Below, one piece after another: positions 11,774 through 24,539 of a DNA stretch of 64,000 nt. The notes beneath the pieces were generated by a model that was not told the DNA's origin, did not search any database, and saw only the letters and a program-made list of their open reading frames with translations. Location: positions 558,001 to 622,000 of the forward strand of contig JAEUWP010000335.1 of the NCBI GenBank assembly GCA_018524725.1, given 5' to 3'. The position numbers were made by a program, and so were the translations under genes. This DNA comes from Podaxis mareebaensis. Lineage: Eukaryota > Basidiomycota > Agaricomycetes > Agaricales > Agaricaceae. The first letter of the stretch is position 1. Each line of letters opens with the position of its first letter.

Positions 11774-14700
11774 TTAATCCTCCAGAACCTTTTCGCACTT
11801 CTTGACGTATTTGTCGAGTAAGAATGCAAGGTCCCGGATCACGAAGGTCAATACCACGCTAGCAAAAAACTCCGAGGCCCGTTTGAGTTTTTGTTCCGCA
11901 GAAGCTTTGATATCATTGGGGAACGCAGCATATGCGGGTGCAACAGGCTGGGACCACACGGCTTTAGTGTGTTCATCAAGCAGTTGGGCATTCTGGAAGA
12001 GCTTTTTCAAGTTGTGCATATAGGCTGCTGGAGAATCGACATTACTAGAGAAAAAAAGGGGTTAGGCTCAGATAGGTACAAGAAGTAACCAAAGACTTAC
12101 TTTTTCCCATTAGTGAACTTGTCAAAGCGCCGGCTTAATTTATCGCTCCATGTTGTCTTCTTCAAGACGAAGCCCTCACCAACGCCTAACTTTTTCCCGA
12201 AGTTGCCCGCAACACCATCACACAAGGTCGAGAACTCCTCGAGCTTTGCAACCCATGCATTCGCTTCCTTTCCCCCAATACTGCCGATACCCATAGCCAT
12301 TCCACTACTGACATTTCCCGCGCCAAAGTACTCCGAGCTGGTATTCTGTAGATCTTCCAAAGCGGCCAATAAAATCTCCAGAACTCGGATCTTCTCGGCG
12401 ACATTTGAGAGTTTGATACCAGGGATGGCCCAAACATCGTTGGGAACATGCAGCCGGCGAGTTATGTAACCGCCAGATGGCGATGTCATGGAGGCAGCCA
12501 ACAGGCTCATCATGTAGTAAGGTTGACGGAGTGGGTCGTTGGGAGGCGGAGGCGGTAATGGGGAGGCCGGTACGAATGGTATAACGCCCGAGGACATGGA
12601 AGGAGGGGCAAAGATTGAGGGAGCCGGAGTCCCAATCTGGGGAGACATTAATTCTCCTGGTTGAACGACACCAATTGCTGAGGGGTTTGATGCCAGTTTC
12701 GATGGGAAGGAAGGTTTTCGGTTGTTCCAAGCGTTCGGACCAGCCGAAGGGGGCAGAGGAGGGCGTTGCTCGATTGCGGCATTGACAACGGAAGGTCGAC
12801 GGCCAGGTTGAGAGGAAGATCGAGCCCGGCCAGCTGGTGGGCTAGCGACTGGAACAGCAGGGAGCGGATGTTGCAACTGTTTTTGGCTTGGAGCCGATCC
12901 AGCGGAGAGCGTGGAGTCGGGGGAGGCTGAGCGCGAGGGTAAAGAGGTCTTGTTTCTGCGCTGATGAATCGCACCTTGCGCGGTTGTCGGATTAATGATA
13001 GGCGCTGGCTGAGAGGTTGCACCAGGCTCTGATCGGGGCGCAGCTATGGATGGGCCCCGAGGTCTCGTGGGTACCCCATTAGAGGGTCTTGGTGAGGGCG
13101 GCGCCTTGGGGATATGTACGCTAGTCCGAGGTGTACCTAAGGAATCAGCAGAGCTGGTTGGAGATGGAATGGGCGGCAAAGGGTGGGAATCACGCTTCGA
13201 ATTCCTAGGCGTATCCAGAGCCATACCCTTCATGTCTTCATCATGTATTTGAAGATGAGCATTGATCCTGGAATCATCAACTTCTTCTTTTAAAGGTGTC
13301 AAACCCGACAGACTACGTGGAGCGTGTTCGATTTGAGGCTTTGATTCAGGACACGAGTTAGGATGTGAATAGGCTGCATCTGAAGGAGATCCGACAACAG
13401 CCGTCGGCGCAGGAGGAAGCGAGCTCAATGGTGGAGGCGGAGGCAGAGGCAGCGATGGTGCCCGGGATCTATGTTTACGTGCAGCGGCGACGGGAATAGG
13501 TTGAGAGGGAGGATGGTACGGAGCGGCAGCGTATGGGTGTTGTGAGGACGATGACGGCAATCCGGAAATGGAATTTGTTATAAGAACTGATTCATCCAGC
13601 GTGATGGGCGAACCAATGGCTTGCGAGCCGTCGGTTGGCAGGTCATGACGTGCGTACTCGTTGACATTATACTGTGCATCATCCTGGAGTTGGTGAAAGT
13701 TATTGGTATAAGAAGCTGATGGTATCTGAGGAGAGCTTTCTGTCGATGGGAAGCCGGAGTGTGTGGGTGAGTTTGTCTTGGTCGAAGACACCGAATGCGT
13801 CTGTGCATAAAGAGAGGAGGTCGAGTAAGGGACGGGTGGTATGCTGTATATAATGCTAAGGATGTTCATGCGGTCTGCATATGTATCATGCTACGCAGCT
13901 GAATTAACGTATGGCTTCAACGATAAAGCAAAGAGCTTACAATGTTCTGCAGCCGTCGGACCTCTTCCTCCTGAGCAGCAACACTACGCCGCCTTCGACC
14001 GCGACGCGATTCAGTACTGTCTTCACCCCTTCTGACTCGCTCCATGACCTCGCTCAGCAGTGCGACACTCTGAGCATATGCGTTGACAGCAGCCTCTGGA
14101 TTCTCGTTGGTGGAGTCTAGCTGGACGGCTTCACGTGCGAGTTCGAGAGCTCGTGTAAGAGCCCGCCTTGATGAAGGCCGATGCTCATTTGAAGGCGGCG
14201 AAAGGTGGCGATTGTGACTACCACTACTCTCGTGCGATCGTTCGGACATTCGAGAGGAGGTCATTGTTAGGGCTGATGGAGGTGGTGGATCTGACAAGTC
14301 ATCCGCTTGGGCAGCAGCCTGCAGCGGACTCTGAGAGGCAGGGGCAGAGGAAGTTTGACGGATTTGAGAGAAATTGGCAACGGCCGTGAGACTGGCAGAA
14401 GGCCCAGGGCGGTTGAAGGAGGTGGAGCGCGTCCCTCGCCCGTTCACTTCTTGCGATCCTGACTGGGAAGTAAGATCCTGGGAATCGATGCCTGGGGGCG
14501 AGGCCGGACTGGTGACCGATGAGGGAGGCAGACTGGGAATGGGAAGATTTGGAGGAGGGCCAGCAGGACGGATATGAACTGCGGACGAGCGGCGTCTTTG
14601 TGAAATGGCGGATGAAGAGGAAGGTGAGGAGGTTGACGCCATGGCAGTCGTTGGCGCCGATGTCGTATAGGACACAGGAGGCTGGGGCCGCTCTAGCCAG

Positions 14701-14994
14701 TCTCCGCGAGGCTGATGGGGATTCGTACGAGAATCCCACTCGAGCTGCATGGTATTTGCAGCGAGGGCAGCAGCAAGAGAGGGAGGGAAGGACAATTGCG
14801 GGGCAGGATAAAGGGAGAGTCCCTGCGGACCGTGGAAAGTCTAGACGCAGGCACAAATGCTTGAATACCTCCTGATCCCCGCTCTTCCCAGGAATCTCTG
14901 CAATTTTCTCTTTCTGCAGTCCAAGAAGATCGTCAGGTGGCCGTGGAGAATACGGGATTGCGACAGATACAAGCTCTCCCTCCCAACAAACCAT
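11774..14994 (-). CDS. MIT-domain protein with long disordered centre and conserved C-terminal helical domain
   Basis: Five exons (14994-14869, 14822-13941, 13890-12101, 12044-11774; the first two joined by a 46-base intron) give 1022 residues. Around residues 255-350 the sequence ALTRALELAREAVQLD, NPEAAVNAYAQSVALLSEVMERV and EEVRRLQNIHDTYADRMNIL has the three-helix pattern of an MIT (microtubule interacting and transport) domain, which binds ESCRT-III tails. About 450 Pro/Ser-rich residues follow. A compact C-terminal part (YMMSLLAASM... to KKCEKVLED) has several amphipathic helices. A likely endosomal or vacuolar sorting role is inference from the MIT domain. The first exon is short; if it is wrong, translation could start at the ATG at 14750, after a TTG-initiated stretch. 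The C-terminal domain is not one I can name. Confidence 0.8.
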
Positions 14995-15420
14995 ATTTCC
15001 ACACTAATTCAAATCCATGACAAATCCCCCAACGTCTGGCCCATTCACCCATTCATCCCACCAACGCCTAGCTTCTAACCGTATCAATAATCATGCATCA
15101 AAAAACCATCAGCGTTCAACGTTCAACCGTGGCCCAAGCATTCGGCCACGCCACCCCCGACCTTTTGTTTGCCCCCAATCCAACTTTGGACAAGGCAATG
15201 GTATCATTAGGAAATCAGATCACACTAAAATGCTCCCATACAATTATTAGAAGACGGTAACAACGAAAACGAACGTGGCGGCAATACGAGGGAATGTAGA
15301 AAATATCCAGGTTGTAATCAGCTAGTCAAGGAAAGACGCAAAACAACAGAAGAAAAGAAGGGTATACTCCATGAACAGGATCTCAACTTTTTCTAGGAAC
15401 ACGTGGCATGGAAACGATCA
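14995..15420. other. Intergenic region upstream of the MIT-domain gene
   Basis: This lies between the septin stop (15421) and the MIT gene start (14994), both on the minus strand, and so holds the MIT gene promoter and the septin 3' UTR. The part next to 14994 is purine/pyrimidine-skewed. No gene is seen. Confidence 0.5.
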
Positions 15421-17108
15421 CTAGTCACGGAATTCGGGCTGTGAACCCTGAGCAGCCAAGCGACTTTCCAAGTTTCTACACAGAATATGATCAGCACTAC
15501 GATTAGCACCACAACACATAAAGTTTACCGAAGAGATTCTTCTTTCGCCAGCAACTCCTGCTTCTTCTCGTTGATCTGGCGTTGCATCCTGAGCTCGGCC
15601 TCGCGGAGCTGATTTCTTTTAGCATGGCAGAATGATTCCATATAACGAGAATCATTACCTTTTCTTCTTCCCTACGGAGTTGCTCCTCCTTCAAACGGAC
15701 ACCTTGATTAGCAAGCTCCTCGGGAGCCAAGGAGCTATCACTGGATTAGCGAGTCAGTCTGTGTGGCTCTGGTTGCAACATGGAAAATCTCACTGCTCGG
15801 CATGGACAGTCCTAGAGAGCTTCTCTGTACGATATGTCTCGTAAAGGACGTCGTGGGTCAATGACTTCAAGTCAGCAAGGTGAGAGCTGGTGGGTATCTT
15901 GTTAGAACCAGCGTGTCGCCAAAGATACTACGGGACTTACTTCAGCAATGCGCTCCTGAGGCGACTAAAGTCGGAGTGCTTGGGATTGTCAACCTCGGCT
16001 ATACCCCAAGGATAGATCCTAGCGCGAACAAGCTGACCATCGACTTCAACTTCCTCTTCAGAGCCGATGACGGCAAACGGCATCATGGCCTGTGAAGAAT
16101 ACGTTTAGCTACCCCTGCTATACCCCCTCCTAAACCTTGCACGTACGCGAAGCTCGCTGTTATCTTGAATGGTTTCTTCATCGTCTTCCTCCACGTCGTA
16201 GGGGAAATTGTAAACCGGGATATCGTAATACTCAATATCTTGCATAATCTAATGGAAGCATCAGATGCAGAGTAAATTTAAGAAAATAGACTGGACTGAC
16301 TCTCTTCTTGAAGCCCTTCAACTCGCTTGGGGTCAAAGAGTCAGCCTTGCCGATGACTGGGATGACGTTAACACGCGGCGAGAGGCGACGCATAAGCTCA
16401 ATATCCATTTCCCGCAAGCTACACGAATATTGAGCCGAGGAACATATTCGGAAACCTAATAATGGATACGTACGCGTGACCGGTAGGAGGGATGAAATAG
16501 AGAAGAGCGTGAACACGGTTATCCCTGAAACGGGGGTTACGCTTGATACGGGACTCCTCAGCCAAGATATCATCATATTGGCGTTCGAGATATCCGACGA
16601 TTTCCTGAAAGCTGCAGGACCATGACATTAGGCGGTCTGCCGCGAATGGTGGCTATGAGAACATACGCGAATTCGTTATTGATATTGTCACCAAATCCAG
16701 GTGTATCAACGATGGTTAAAGCGATGCGGACACCATCTTCCTCCAAGTCTGCAGAGAGAAAAAAAAGTGAGCAAGTGCGAAGAAAAAGGAGCTAGCATAT
16801 AGACGAACCGACGGTGACCGGCTTAATCCTAATACCCTCCTCGGTGTGGGCAGACGCGGGGTCATCGCAGATTTTGTGCGAGAGAACTTCGGACTCGCAG
16901 AGGGTGTTCACGAAGGTGGTACGGCCAGTACCAGAAGTGCCTAGAATACGAGAGAAAAATCAGCATTGGCGAACCCGAAGTCGACTCAAGGGAGGCCACA
17001 AAAAGGAATCCTCGTGTCAGTTTGAACGCGACACGTACCAACCACCATGACGGTGAACTGGACACCCTTTTTGGCCTTGTTTCCTCTGCGCCTGCCGGCA
17101 AAAGACAT
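15421..17108 (-). CDS. cdc11: Septin, Cdc11/AspA type
   Basis: Eleven exons (17108-17039, 16940-16809, 16748-16667, 16611-16474, 16418-16301, 16248-16147, 16089-15941, 15886-15794, 15740-15659, 15608-15529, 15475-15421) give 366 residues and sum exactly to frame. The septin GTPase core is complete: P-loop GTSGTGRTT, the G3 motif DTPGFGD, the G4 motif GKADSLT, and the septin unique element (ALLNSHLADLKSLTHDVLYE). It ends in a coiled coil (KEEQLRREEEKLREAEL...). The Arg in place of Lys in the P-loop, the very short N-terminus and the RRLSPRVNVIPVIGKADS stretch identify the Cdc11 (Aspergillus AspA) group. These sit in hetero-oligomeric septin rods at septa and bud or clamp sites. Start 17108 is the only ATG before the conserved MSFAGRRRG. 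Confidence 0.95.
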
Positions 17109-17341
17109 GATACTAGGAGTGTATGGGTGAGTATGGGAGGAGGGTCGCGTGTGGGGATCAGAAGAGGTGAAAGAGTTCGGTGTTGATGCGCATTATTTGT
17201 TGCTTAAAACTCCGCCATCCTCCTGTCTCGGTGGCGTGACCTCGAAATTTCCAGCGCCAAATTCATTGATACATTCTTCTGAGGTGGCCCTTGCCACTAC
17301 CCCTTTACTATCTTTGACTGTGAGGAGACATAGAAGCTTGC
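17109..17341. promoter_or_regulatory. Bidirectional promoter, septin / Msh1
   Basis: Only 233 bases separate the divergent starts of the septin (17108, minus) and Msh1 (17342, plus), so both promoters and both 5' leaders must share this stretch. No distinct core element stands out. Confidence 0.6.
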
Positions 17342-20300
17342 ATGGTGGTCTCTCGCTCTATCCTCAGAAGGGCGAAGTATTCAGAACATTTCCTTCTCCA
17401 TCTTACTAGTTCCAGGTATCACACATCCCACCGCACGCGTCAGGAGTATGTCGAACTCGCGTCAAGTGGTCACGCTGAACTGAAGCGTCAACCGAGACGA
17501 TCCAAGAAGAAGTTACAAGACTTGCCTTCGAGTTTCACACTGCCGGATGGCACCCCTGCAAAGCCACTGGGTGATTGGCGAACGGGCAATGTAATCAATG
17601 ACTCCAGTAGCCGTATGCTCCTGTATGCTATGCAACATAACCAATTTTTGATAAACTGTTTTCAGAAAGTGCCTCACCAATTATTGATGTCGAAAAGAGT
17701 GCCAATGAAAACCAGCAAGCACTTACATGCACACCTCTGCCTCCAAGCCTTGAGGAGACCCAACCGGAAAGCGTAAAACCACGGCGAAGCCGCAAAAAAA
17801 CCTCTCAGAAGAACAGCATGATCGAAGCTGATGCTCCTGTAAAGCGCGGCCGATCGAAAAAACACCCTGAACAAAATACATGCGAGGATAATAACGGCAA
17901 GACTTTTCCCCTCCATCATGGTCATACAAGTTCTGATTTAAGGGAACTATAGAGGCGTTGACCAAACCTCGCACTATCCTTGCGCAGGAAATTCGGGATA
18001 ATCTGCGTAAATTCCCCCACTGCTTACTCTTGACTCGGGTAGGGCAATTTTACGAGGCAAGTCCCGACTACTCCCCCCCCAACAGCAAATGCTAACTGTA
18101 CACATAGTCATATTTCGAGCAAGCGGAAGAGATTGCACATTTACTCAGCATAAAACTCACAAGTCGCAAATGGGGAGGATCGAGGGTCGCGATGTGTGGT
18201 TTTCCTCTCATTCATCTTGACAAACACCTCAAAGTATTGGTACAACAACGCAAACGCTTTGTAGCCATGTGCGAAGAGTTCCCTCGGAGAGAAGACTTTG
18301 GTGCCAAGGAATTCGAAAGACGCGTCACGCGCATCATAACTCCTGGGACCCTCATCGATGAACCTTTCCTTAACGCACTTGAGAACAATTTCTTGCTTGC
18401 CATCAATGCCAACCCCCTTCAGCAACAAGCAAAAAAGGATGCAACTGTTGGTCTCGCTTGGATAGATGTTTCCACTGGGGAGTTCTATTCTAAGCGCGCC
18501 ACTTTGGATAGTGTCCAGGACGAATTGGCTCGCATTAATCCCCGCGAGGTTGTTCTCCCTATTGCCTTCCAAAGCATCAAATATCATCCCCTTATGAATG
18601 CGTTGGCAGAAGAAAACTGCTTTCTCAGTTTCGTTGAAAACAACCCAACCGCTTTTACGAACGACTCCCCAACGCTGCCAGCGGACACTAAAGGTTCCCT
18701 GGAAGCTGCGGCAGAGAGGCGTGACAAGAAATCCCGCCAGATACCCCTCGCGATGGAAGAGCAAACCGCCGTTGACCTGTTAACGTCTTATCTGAACGCC
18801 AACCTACTGGAGAACATGCCCCCCTTGACGGAGCCAATGCAAGACAACACTGGCCGCATGCAAATAGATGCGCATACAATCAAGGCTCTCGAAATCCGAG
18901 AGATGAATTATGAAGGTGGAACCCGCGGCAGTCTGTTCAGTGTCATTAGGCGTACCGTCACGAACGGTGGAACGCGCCTGCTTTCCCGTCGGCTATGTAT
19001 GTGATTCTATTCATGGTCTCGCCCATGCTCAACCCCTTGCCAGGTTCTCCGAGTACATCGTTGCCAGAAATCACGGCTCGTCAGTCGCTGGTCGAGCTCT
19101 TCGCACAGAGACCACACCTTGCGACCGACCTTGTCCAACTTCTCAGCGATATCGACGATACTGGGCGCTTGACTCAGAAATTCCTGGCTGGCAGAGGCGA
19201 CCCCAGCGACCTTATCGCAGTCAGCAGAACCATTCGTATTTGGTCGAAAATATCTGCTATGCTGGCTGCAGAAAAATTCCAGGAAGCGAGGGAACGACAG
19301 GACCACAATCCCCGAGATTGGACAGACCTGGATGTGCTGATGTCTCGTATGCATGGGCTCAGTGAACTAACTAATACGATCGACAGTGCACTGGGAAATG
19401 ATGGCGAAGAAGAGCAGAGTGTTGACCTGGCGTCTGATGACAACAATGTATCGGAGGATGAACCCACACAATTGCTGAACTGGAAGCTTTCAAACAATCG
19501 ATGGTCTATTAAACCTGAGTATGTTTATCGACTACTTGAGTTAGTATCAAGCTAAGGTAGTTGAACAGGTACTCGAAAACACTTCGGCTATTACATGACC
19601 AATTCCAAGAGCTGCTCGCGCGAAAAGATGCCATGGAGAAAAACCTGCAAGTGCAGTACGGCACGTATTGGCACGATACCCACACCTAATGCTCACACTA
19701 AAATCCGTTATGTCATGTTGCCAGATGCACCCTCACTTACCTTGAGAGCTTCTCCGGGACAGGGAATGCATGTCCATCTCTCTCGCAAGCGTGATCAAAG
19801 CAAACTGAATGCTGACTCCAACTTTGTCCCAACCTATGAAAGTGGCAGTACTAAATGCTTCTTCAACAAGGTCTGCCTTTTCCCGTCTTCATTGCGTGAA
19901 CTATAAATTAATCTTGGTTTTAGGATTGGTCTCAACTTGGGAACCAAATCATTGAGGCCATTGATCACCTTACTCAAGCTGAGAAAGAAGCATTCAACTC
20001 ATTGCGAAACCTGGTCAGTTTTTCAAATGAGCTTCCGTTTCTTCCCTTAGTTTCTCACTAGAATACGAGCTTAGATCATCGAGTATGCCCCTTCCCTAAG
20101 GCAGAATACGGAAGTCATTGATGAGCTGGACGTTGCGCTATCCTTCGCAAAGGTGGCAAACGAACTCAAGTTTGTGAAGCCAATAGTGACAACCGAGTGA
20201 GTTATATGCCACCGGTCCTGAAAGACTTAGACCTGACGTAAGTAGTAATGTGTATGATATAGTTAACGGTCGGCACCCATCTGTAGAAATGGGCCTCTTG

Positions 20301-21156
20301 ACCTCAGGACGCGTTTTCACCCCTAACTCTGTGCATCTCCATCCAGACGCCAGAGTTCATATTATAACAGGACCCAATATGGCTGGGAAATCGACTTTCC
20401 TTCGACAAACTGCCCTTATATCAATCTTAGCCCAAATTGGCTCCTTTGTACCAGCGGAAGCCGCCACTATCGGGATCATCGACAAGTTATTTTCACGAAT
20501 CGGCGCGAAGGACGACCTTTTTAGAGACCGAAGTACATTTATGGTAGAAATGCTCGAGACGGCAGATATATTGAGAAGAGCGACCGATAAAAGCCTAGTA
20601 CGTCAAGCCCTCACCTCCTCGACCAATGTTGGACTCACGAGCACCACAGGTTATCATGGACGAAGTCGGACGGGGGACGACTGTCAATGACGGCCTGGCT
20701 ATTGCTTTTGCAACCGTCCATCATCTAACAACAGTGAATCGATGCCGAACTCTTTTTGCTACACATTTCCACGAGCTTGCCAATATGTTGGGACATACAT
20801 CCGAAGCGACCGGAACAGGGACATATCAGAACGTTCGGTTCTATTGCACAGATGTTGATGAAACCGATGTAAGTGCCAAAGGGCAAGTGATGTTCTGCAA
20901 AGTGCTTATTTCCTGGCAGGATGGCTACTTTGCTTACTCCTATCGAATGCGACCAGGCGTAAATTGGGATAGCCATGGGCTGAAAGTGGCGCAACTAGCC
21001 GGCCTTCCGGACACCGTTATTGAGGTTGCTACTGATACCCTCAACTGGTTGAGACAAAACCGCCATACCCAAAGAACACAACCTGACATCCTGACTCGAG
21101 CAACCTACAGTGGGGCATCGGGTCCATCAGAGGGGAAAACAAGTCTTGCTTTATAG
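17342..21156 (+). CDS. msh1: Mitochondrial DNA mismatch repair protein Msh1 (MutS homolog)
   Basis: This is a multi-exon MutS family protein. After a basic, Ser-rich N-terminal presequence (exon starting at 17342; junctions before about 17962 are uncertain), the mismatch-binding domain reads [15 protein letters not shown] then [10 protein letters not shown]. This keeps the Phe-x-Glu mismatch-sensing motif (F-Y-E). The core domain includes RTLF-type [16 protein letters not shown]. The ATPase has Walker [10 protein letters not shown] and Walker [12 protein letters not shown], then [11 protein letters not shown]. The position of Tyr-Glu, the absence of Msh4/5 or Msh6 features and the likely leader peptide fit Msh1, which maintains mitochondrial DNA. 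The intron at 18057-18107 has a GC donor. A second GC donor is needed at 19661 to join VQY to APSLTLR. The stop is at 21156. Confidence 0.9.
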
Positions 21157-21264
21157 GCTTTTCTTCTCAGTTACTCCCAAAGTATGATACATAATATTAA
21201 TGCTATGATATCCTGTATATATTTCCAAACTAATTGAGCGGTGCTCAAGCGAAGCCTCATTCCT

Positions 21265-24200
21265 CTACTTCAGCTGTGAACGGATGTAGTTGAGAGCTGA
21301 ACCAGCACGGAGCCACTTGATCTGGTCAACAGACATAGTGTGCTTAGTCGCAACGTGGAAGACTTCTCCATCAGGCCGTGTGACCTTGATGGCGATAGAG
21401 GCGTTAGGATTGCCTCCAAGGAGGTCCGCAAGCCCTTCGGTTTCAATGATGTCCCCGGCGCCAATACGTGAGTAGTCAGCTTTGTCCGCGAACCACAGAG
21501 GCAAGATGCCTTGTTTCTGTGAATGTGGATCAGTTGAGCATTTTGAACAAGGAATAGAAGGTGCCCCACTTTGAGGTTAGTCTCGTGAATACGGGCAAAA
21601 GATCGAGCCAAAATGAGGCAACAGCCTAAAAATGGTCAGCAGAACACTCCGAGTTCAGGACGTGGAACTCACCGTAGAACCTGGGCTGGAGGGCAGCATG
21701 CTCACGGGCACTACCTTCACCGTAGTTCTCGTCGACAATCAAAGCCCAAGGCTGATTGCGTGCTTTGAACCGCTTAGCGATTTCGGGAATGGTACCAGTA
21801 GTGTTAGTATCCTTATCAAAAGCAACGTTCATCTCTCCACCTTCATCGTTGATGGCCTGTCATACTCATGAGGAGCGTGAATGACATCGTCTTAAGTTTA
21901 GCATACCGTGATCACTGGTGAACATCATGAGATCAGGGAAACAGATGCTCAGAGAATGGAACTTACGAAGGTTCTCCGAGATGTTGGTGAGGTGTCCTTT
22001 ATACTTGAGCCAAGGTCCCTGAGAAACGCAATTAGCAATTCGAAGCATCTCACGTAGGCGCGCTCCCTTACAGCGGCGGAGATATGGTCAGTCGTACACT
22101 TGCCCCTCACACGGAGGAGGACCTTGAGGGCAGGAAGTTCCAATCCACGGGTGTTACCGGACCCCTCACCAAAGTAGCTAGGAAAAGGCTCCAGGAGTTC
22201 CAGACGCTGAGAGTCCTTCCTGATTACAACCTCAACCTCTGGCTGGGGCTTGGGAGAAGGGGTAGGGTAGTAACTCTCTTCACCAGCTATAAATCCAGCA
22301 GATGGAAGGTCTTGACCGACAGGAGGCGAAAACTTGAAAGATCCACCGTCAGGGAGGGGAATCGAGTCGGTCATGGGGTTGAACGAGAGTTTTCCAGAGA
22401 ACGCCATGGCAGTAACAATGGTAGGTGAGGCAAGGAAGTTCATGGTTTGGCCATTCCCATCGTTGCGAGACTTGAAGTTACGGTTGAAACTTGTCAGAAT
22501 AGCTGTATAGTGTCAATTCAGCATTCACCCCCACGATCGTAGAAGAAATCCTACCATTCTCCTCGCCCTTTTTGTCCTCACGTTTCCACTTTAGAAAAAG
22601 TAAGACGACTCGGACTTTGCAACCGAAGTCAAAGCAAGAACACGTACTTGGCCGATACAGGGACCGCAAGCGTTGGCTAAAACGACGGCACCAACATCCT
22701 CAAGAGCTGAAGTGATATTATCGCGCTTGATAGTTGCCCGAATTTGTTCAGAACCAGGAGTACAAAAGAATGGGACCTATAAATTAGAATATGAGCCCCG
22801 GGCGACATCTGCGAGCGCTTGCCGATCACCTTTGACTTCAAACCGGCAGCCTTGGCTTGACGTGCAAGGTCAGCGACACGAGTCTGAAAAAAAGAATTTG
22901 ATTCGGGTTCTTCAATTGACGCGAGCCCAGATAATGGCCTACCATATCTTCATAGGAACTATTAGTGCAGGAGCCTATTAAACTGGCAGTGACTTCGTCC
23001 TTCCATCCTTGAGACTTGACAAAGTCCCCGAATTTGGAAAGAGGGGTCGCTAGGTCGGGTGTGAAAGGACCGTTAATGGTAGGTTCGAGTTCTGACAAAT
23101 TCTGTCACTGAGGCATTAACGGGGATTTGGTAGTATCAGCTGAAACAAAGAAACGCACTACTTCAATGACTTCATCGTATTCCGCACCATCATCAGCGCT
23201 GAGGTAACCAGCTGCTGCAGCTTTGTCTGCAGCCTGAGCAACAGGACCACGACGTGTAGCGTGAAGATAAGACCGCATATTGGAAGTATAGGGAAAAGTC
23301 GAAGTCGTTGCACCAACTTCAGCACCCATGTTAGCAATGGTAGCCAACCCTGCAGGAATTACGATAAATTTGGCGCAAAACACGGGCACAAACCTTGGAC
23401 TTGCCTGTGCATGATTGGCTAGTAACTCCAGGACCAAAGTATTCCAAAATACGGCCAGTTCCTCCCCGGACAGTTAATTTCCCAGCGAGATGTAGAATAA
23501 GATCCTTAGTTGTTGCCCACTTATTCAGTTCACCGATAAGGCGAATGCCTGATGCGCATGTTATCACGTAGGCTAGGCACCTAAAAATGATCACTTACCA
23601 ACAACTTGGGGAGCCTTCAATTCCCAAGGAGTACCAGTCATTGCATCCACAGCATCAGCTCCTCCAACACCAATCGCCAACAAACCGAGACCTCCAGCAT
23701 TGGGTGTATGCGAATCTACTCGCGCCTCATCAAACTGTCTTCTTTGAGTCTACATATTGAATCGGTTTACCTGTTCCGAGCCTGCCGCAGAAACCCTCAG
23801 CGGACGCAGAACATCAAAGGTGACGCAAATGCTTACATTAAGATACCAGGCGCTGCATAGTTTTCAAGTACAATCTGGTGAATGATACCAGAGCCAGGTC
23901 GCCAGAACTCGATTCCATATTTCTGAGCGGCACTCTGGAGGAAGTCGAAAACTTCCCGGTTTGTAACGAGTGAACTCTACACTTTTCATGAGTTCCTAAT
24001 TCAATCGCATTTACTACCCAGCATACCTCAAGATCCTTCGCAGCGCCCTCAGAAGCTTGGATCAAGTGGTCACAATGGATACTAGTAGGGACTGCACATT
24101 GAGGCAATCCCGCACTCATGAATTGTAGCCTAACGCAGAAATGAACAAGGACTCCGTGTTGGGGTTAAATTCAATAGTCTCACAATGCCATCCTATGTAT

Positions 24201-24539
24201 GATTCAGAACAACGGAAACCTGCCCTATACATGGTGTACTCACTGAGCGGAAGCATCCTGCATGGCTACACGTTGAGGTCGCAACTGCAGATAGGTTTCT
24301 CCACGTATCCTCCCTCCCCTTGAGAGATTCGCCTCAGGATCAATGACGTGACTGTAGAGTATCTTTTCCGCGAGAGTCAAAGGTCGATTGAGTATCCTCC
24401 GAACACGCTCTAATTTCTCGAGTAAGGCAGGGTACGGCGGAGTAATCGAAGAACAATCCTTTTCCACGGGAGTTGCATGGGTCGCGAGGGACCGCCTAAG
24501 CAGCGCCGAGCGGCTGCGCAACCCAGCACCTCGTAGCAT
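21265..24539 (-). CDS. aco1: Aconitate hydratase, mitochondrial
   Basis: Eighteen exons give exactly 789 residues: 24539-24244, 24192-24184, 24129-24027, 23976-23837, 23781-23771, 23715-23599, 23548-23405, 23349-23159, 23101-22943, 22883-22830, 22776-22648, 22588-22555, 22502-22072, 22018-21967, 21914-21907, 21856-21673, 21625-21570 and 21516-21265. Aconitase converts citrate to isocitrate in the TCA cycle. A basic presequence ([21 protein letters not shown]) targets it to mitochondria. Family motifs are all present: [34 protein letters not shown], and the three [4Fe-4S] cysteines in GSCTNSS and NACGPCIG. Three exons are only 9, 11 and 8 bases, and the intron after 23405 starts with GC. Both oddities are forced by the conserved protein. 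Confidence 0.95.
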
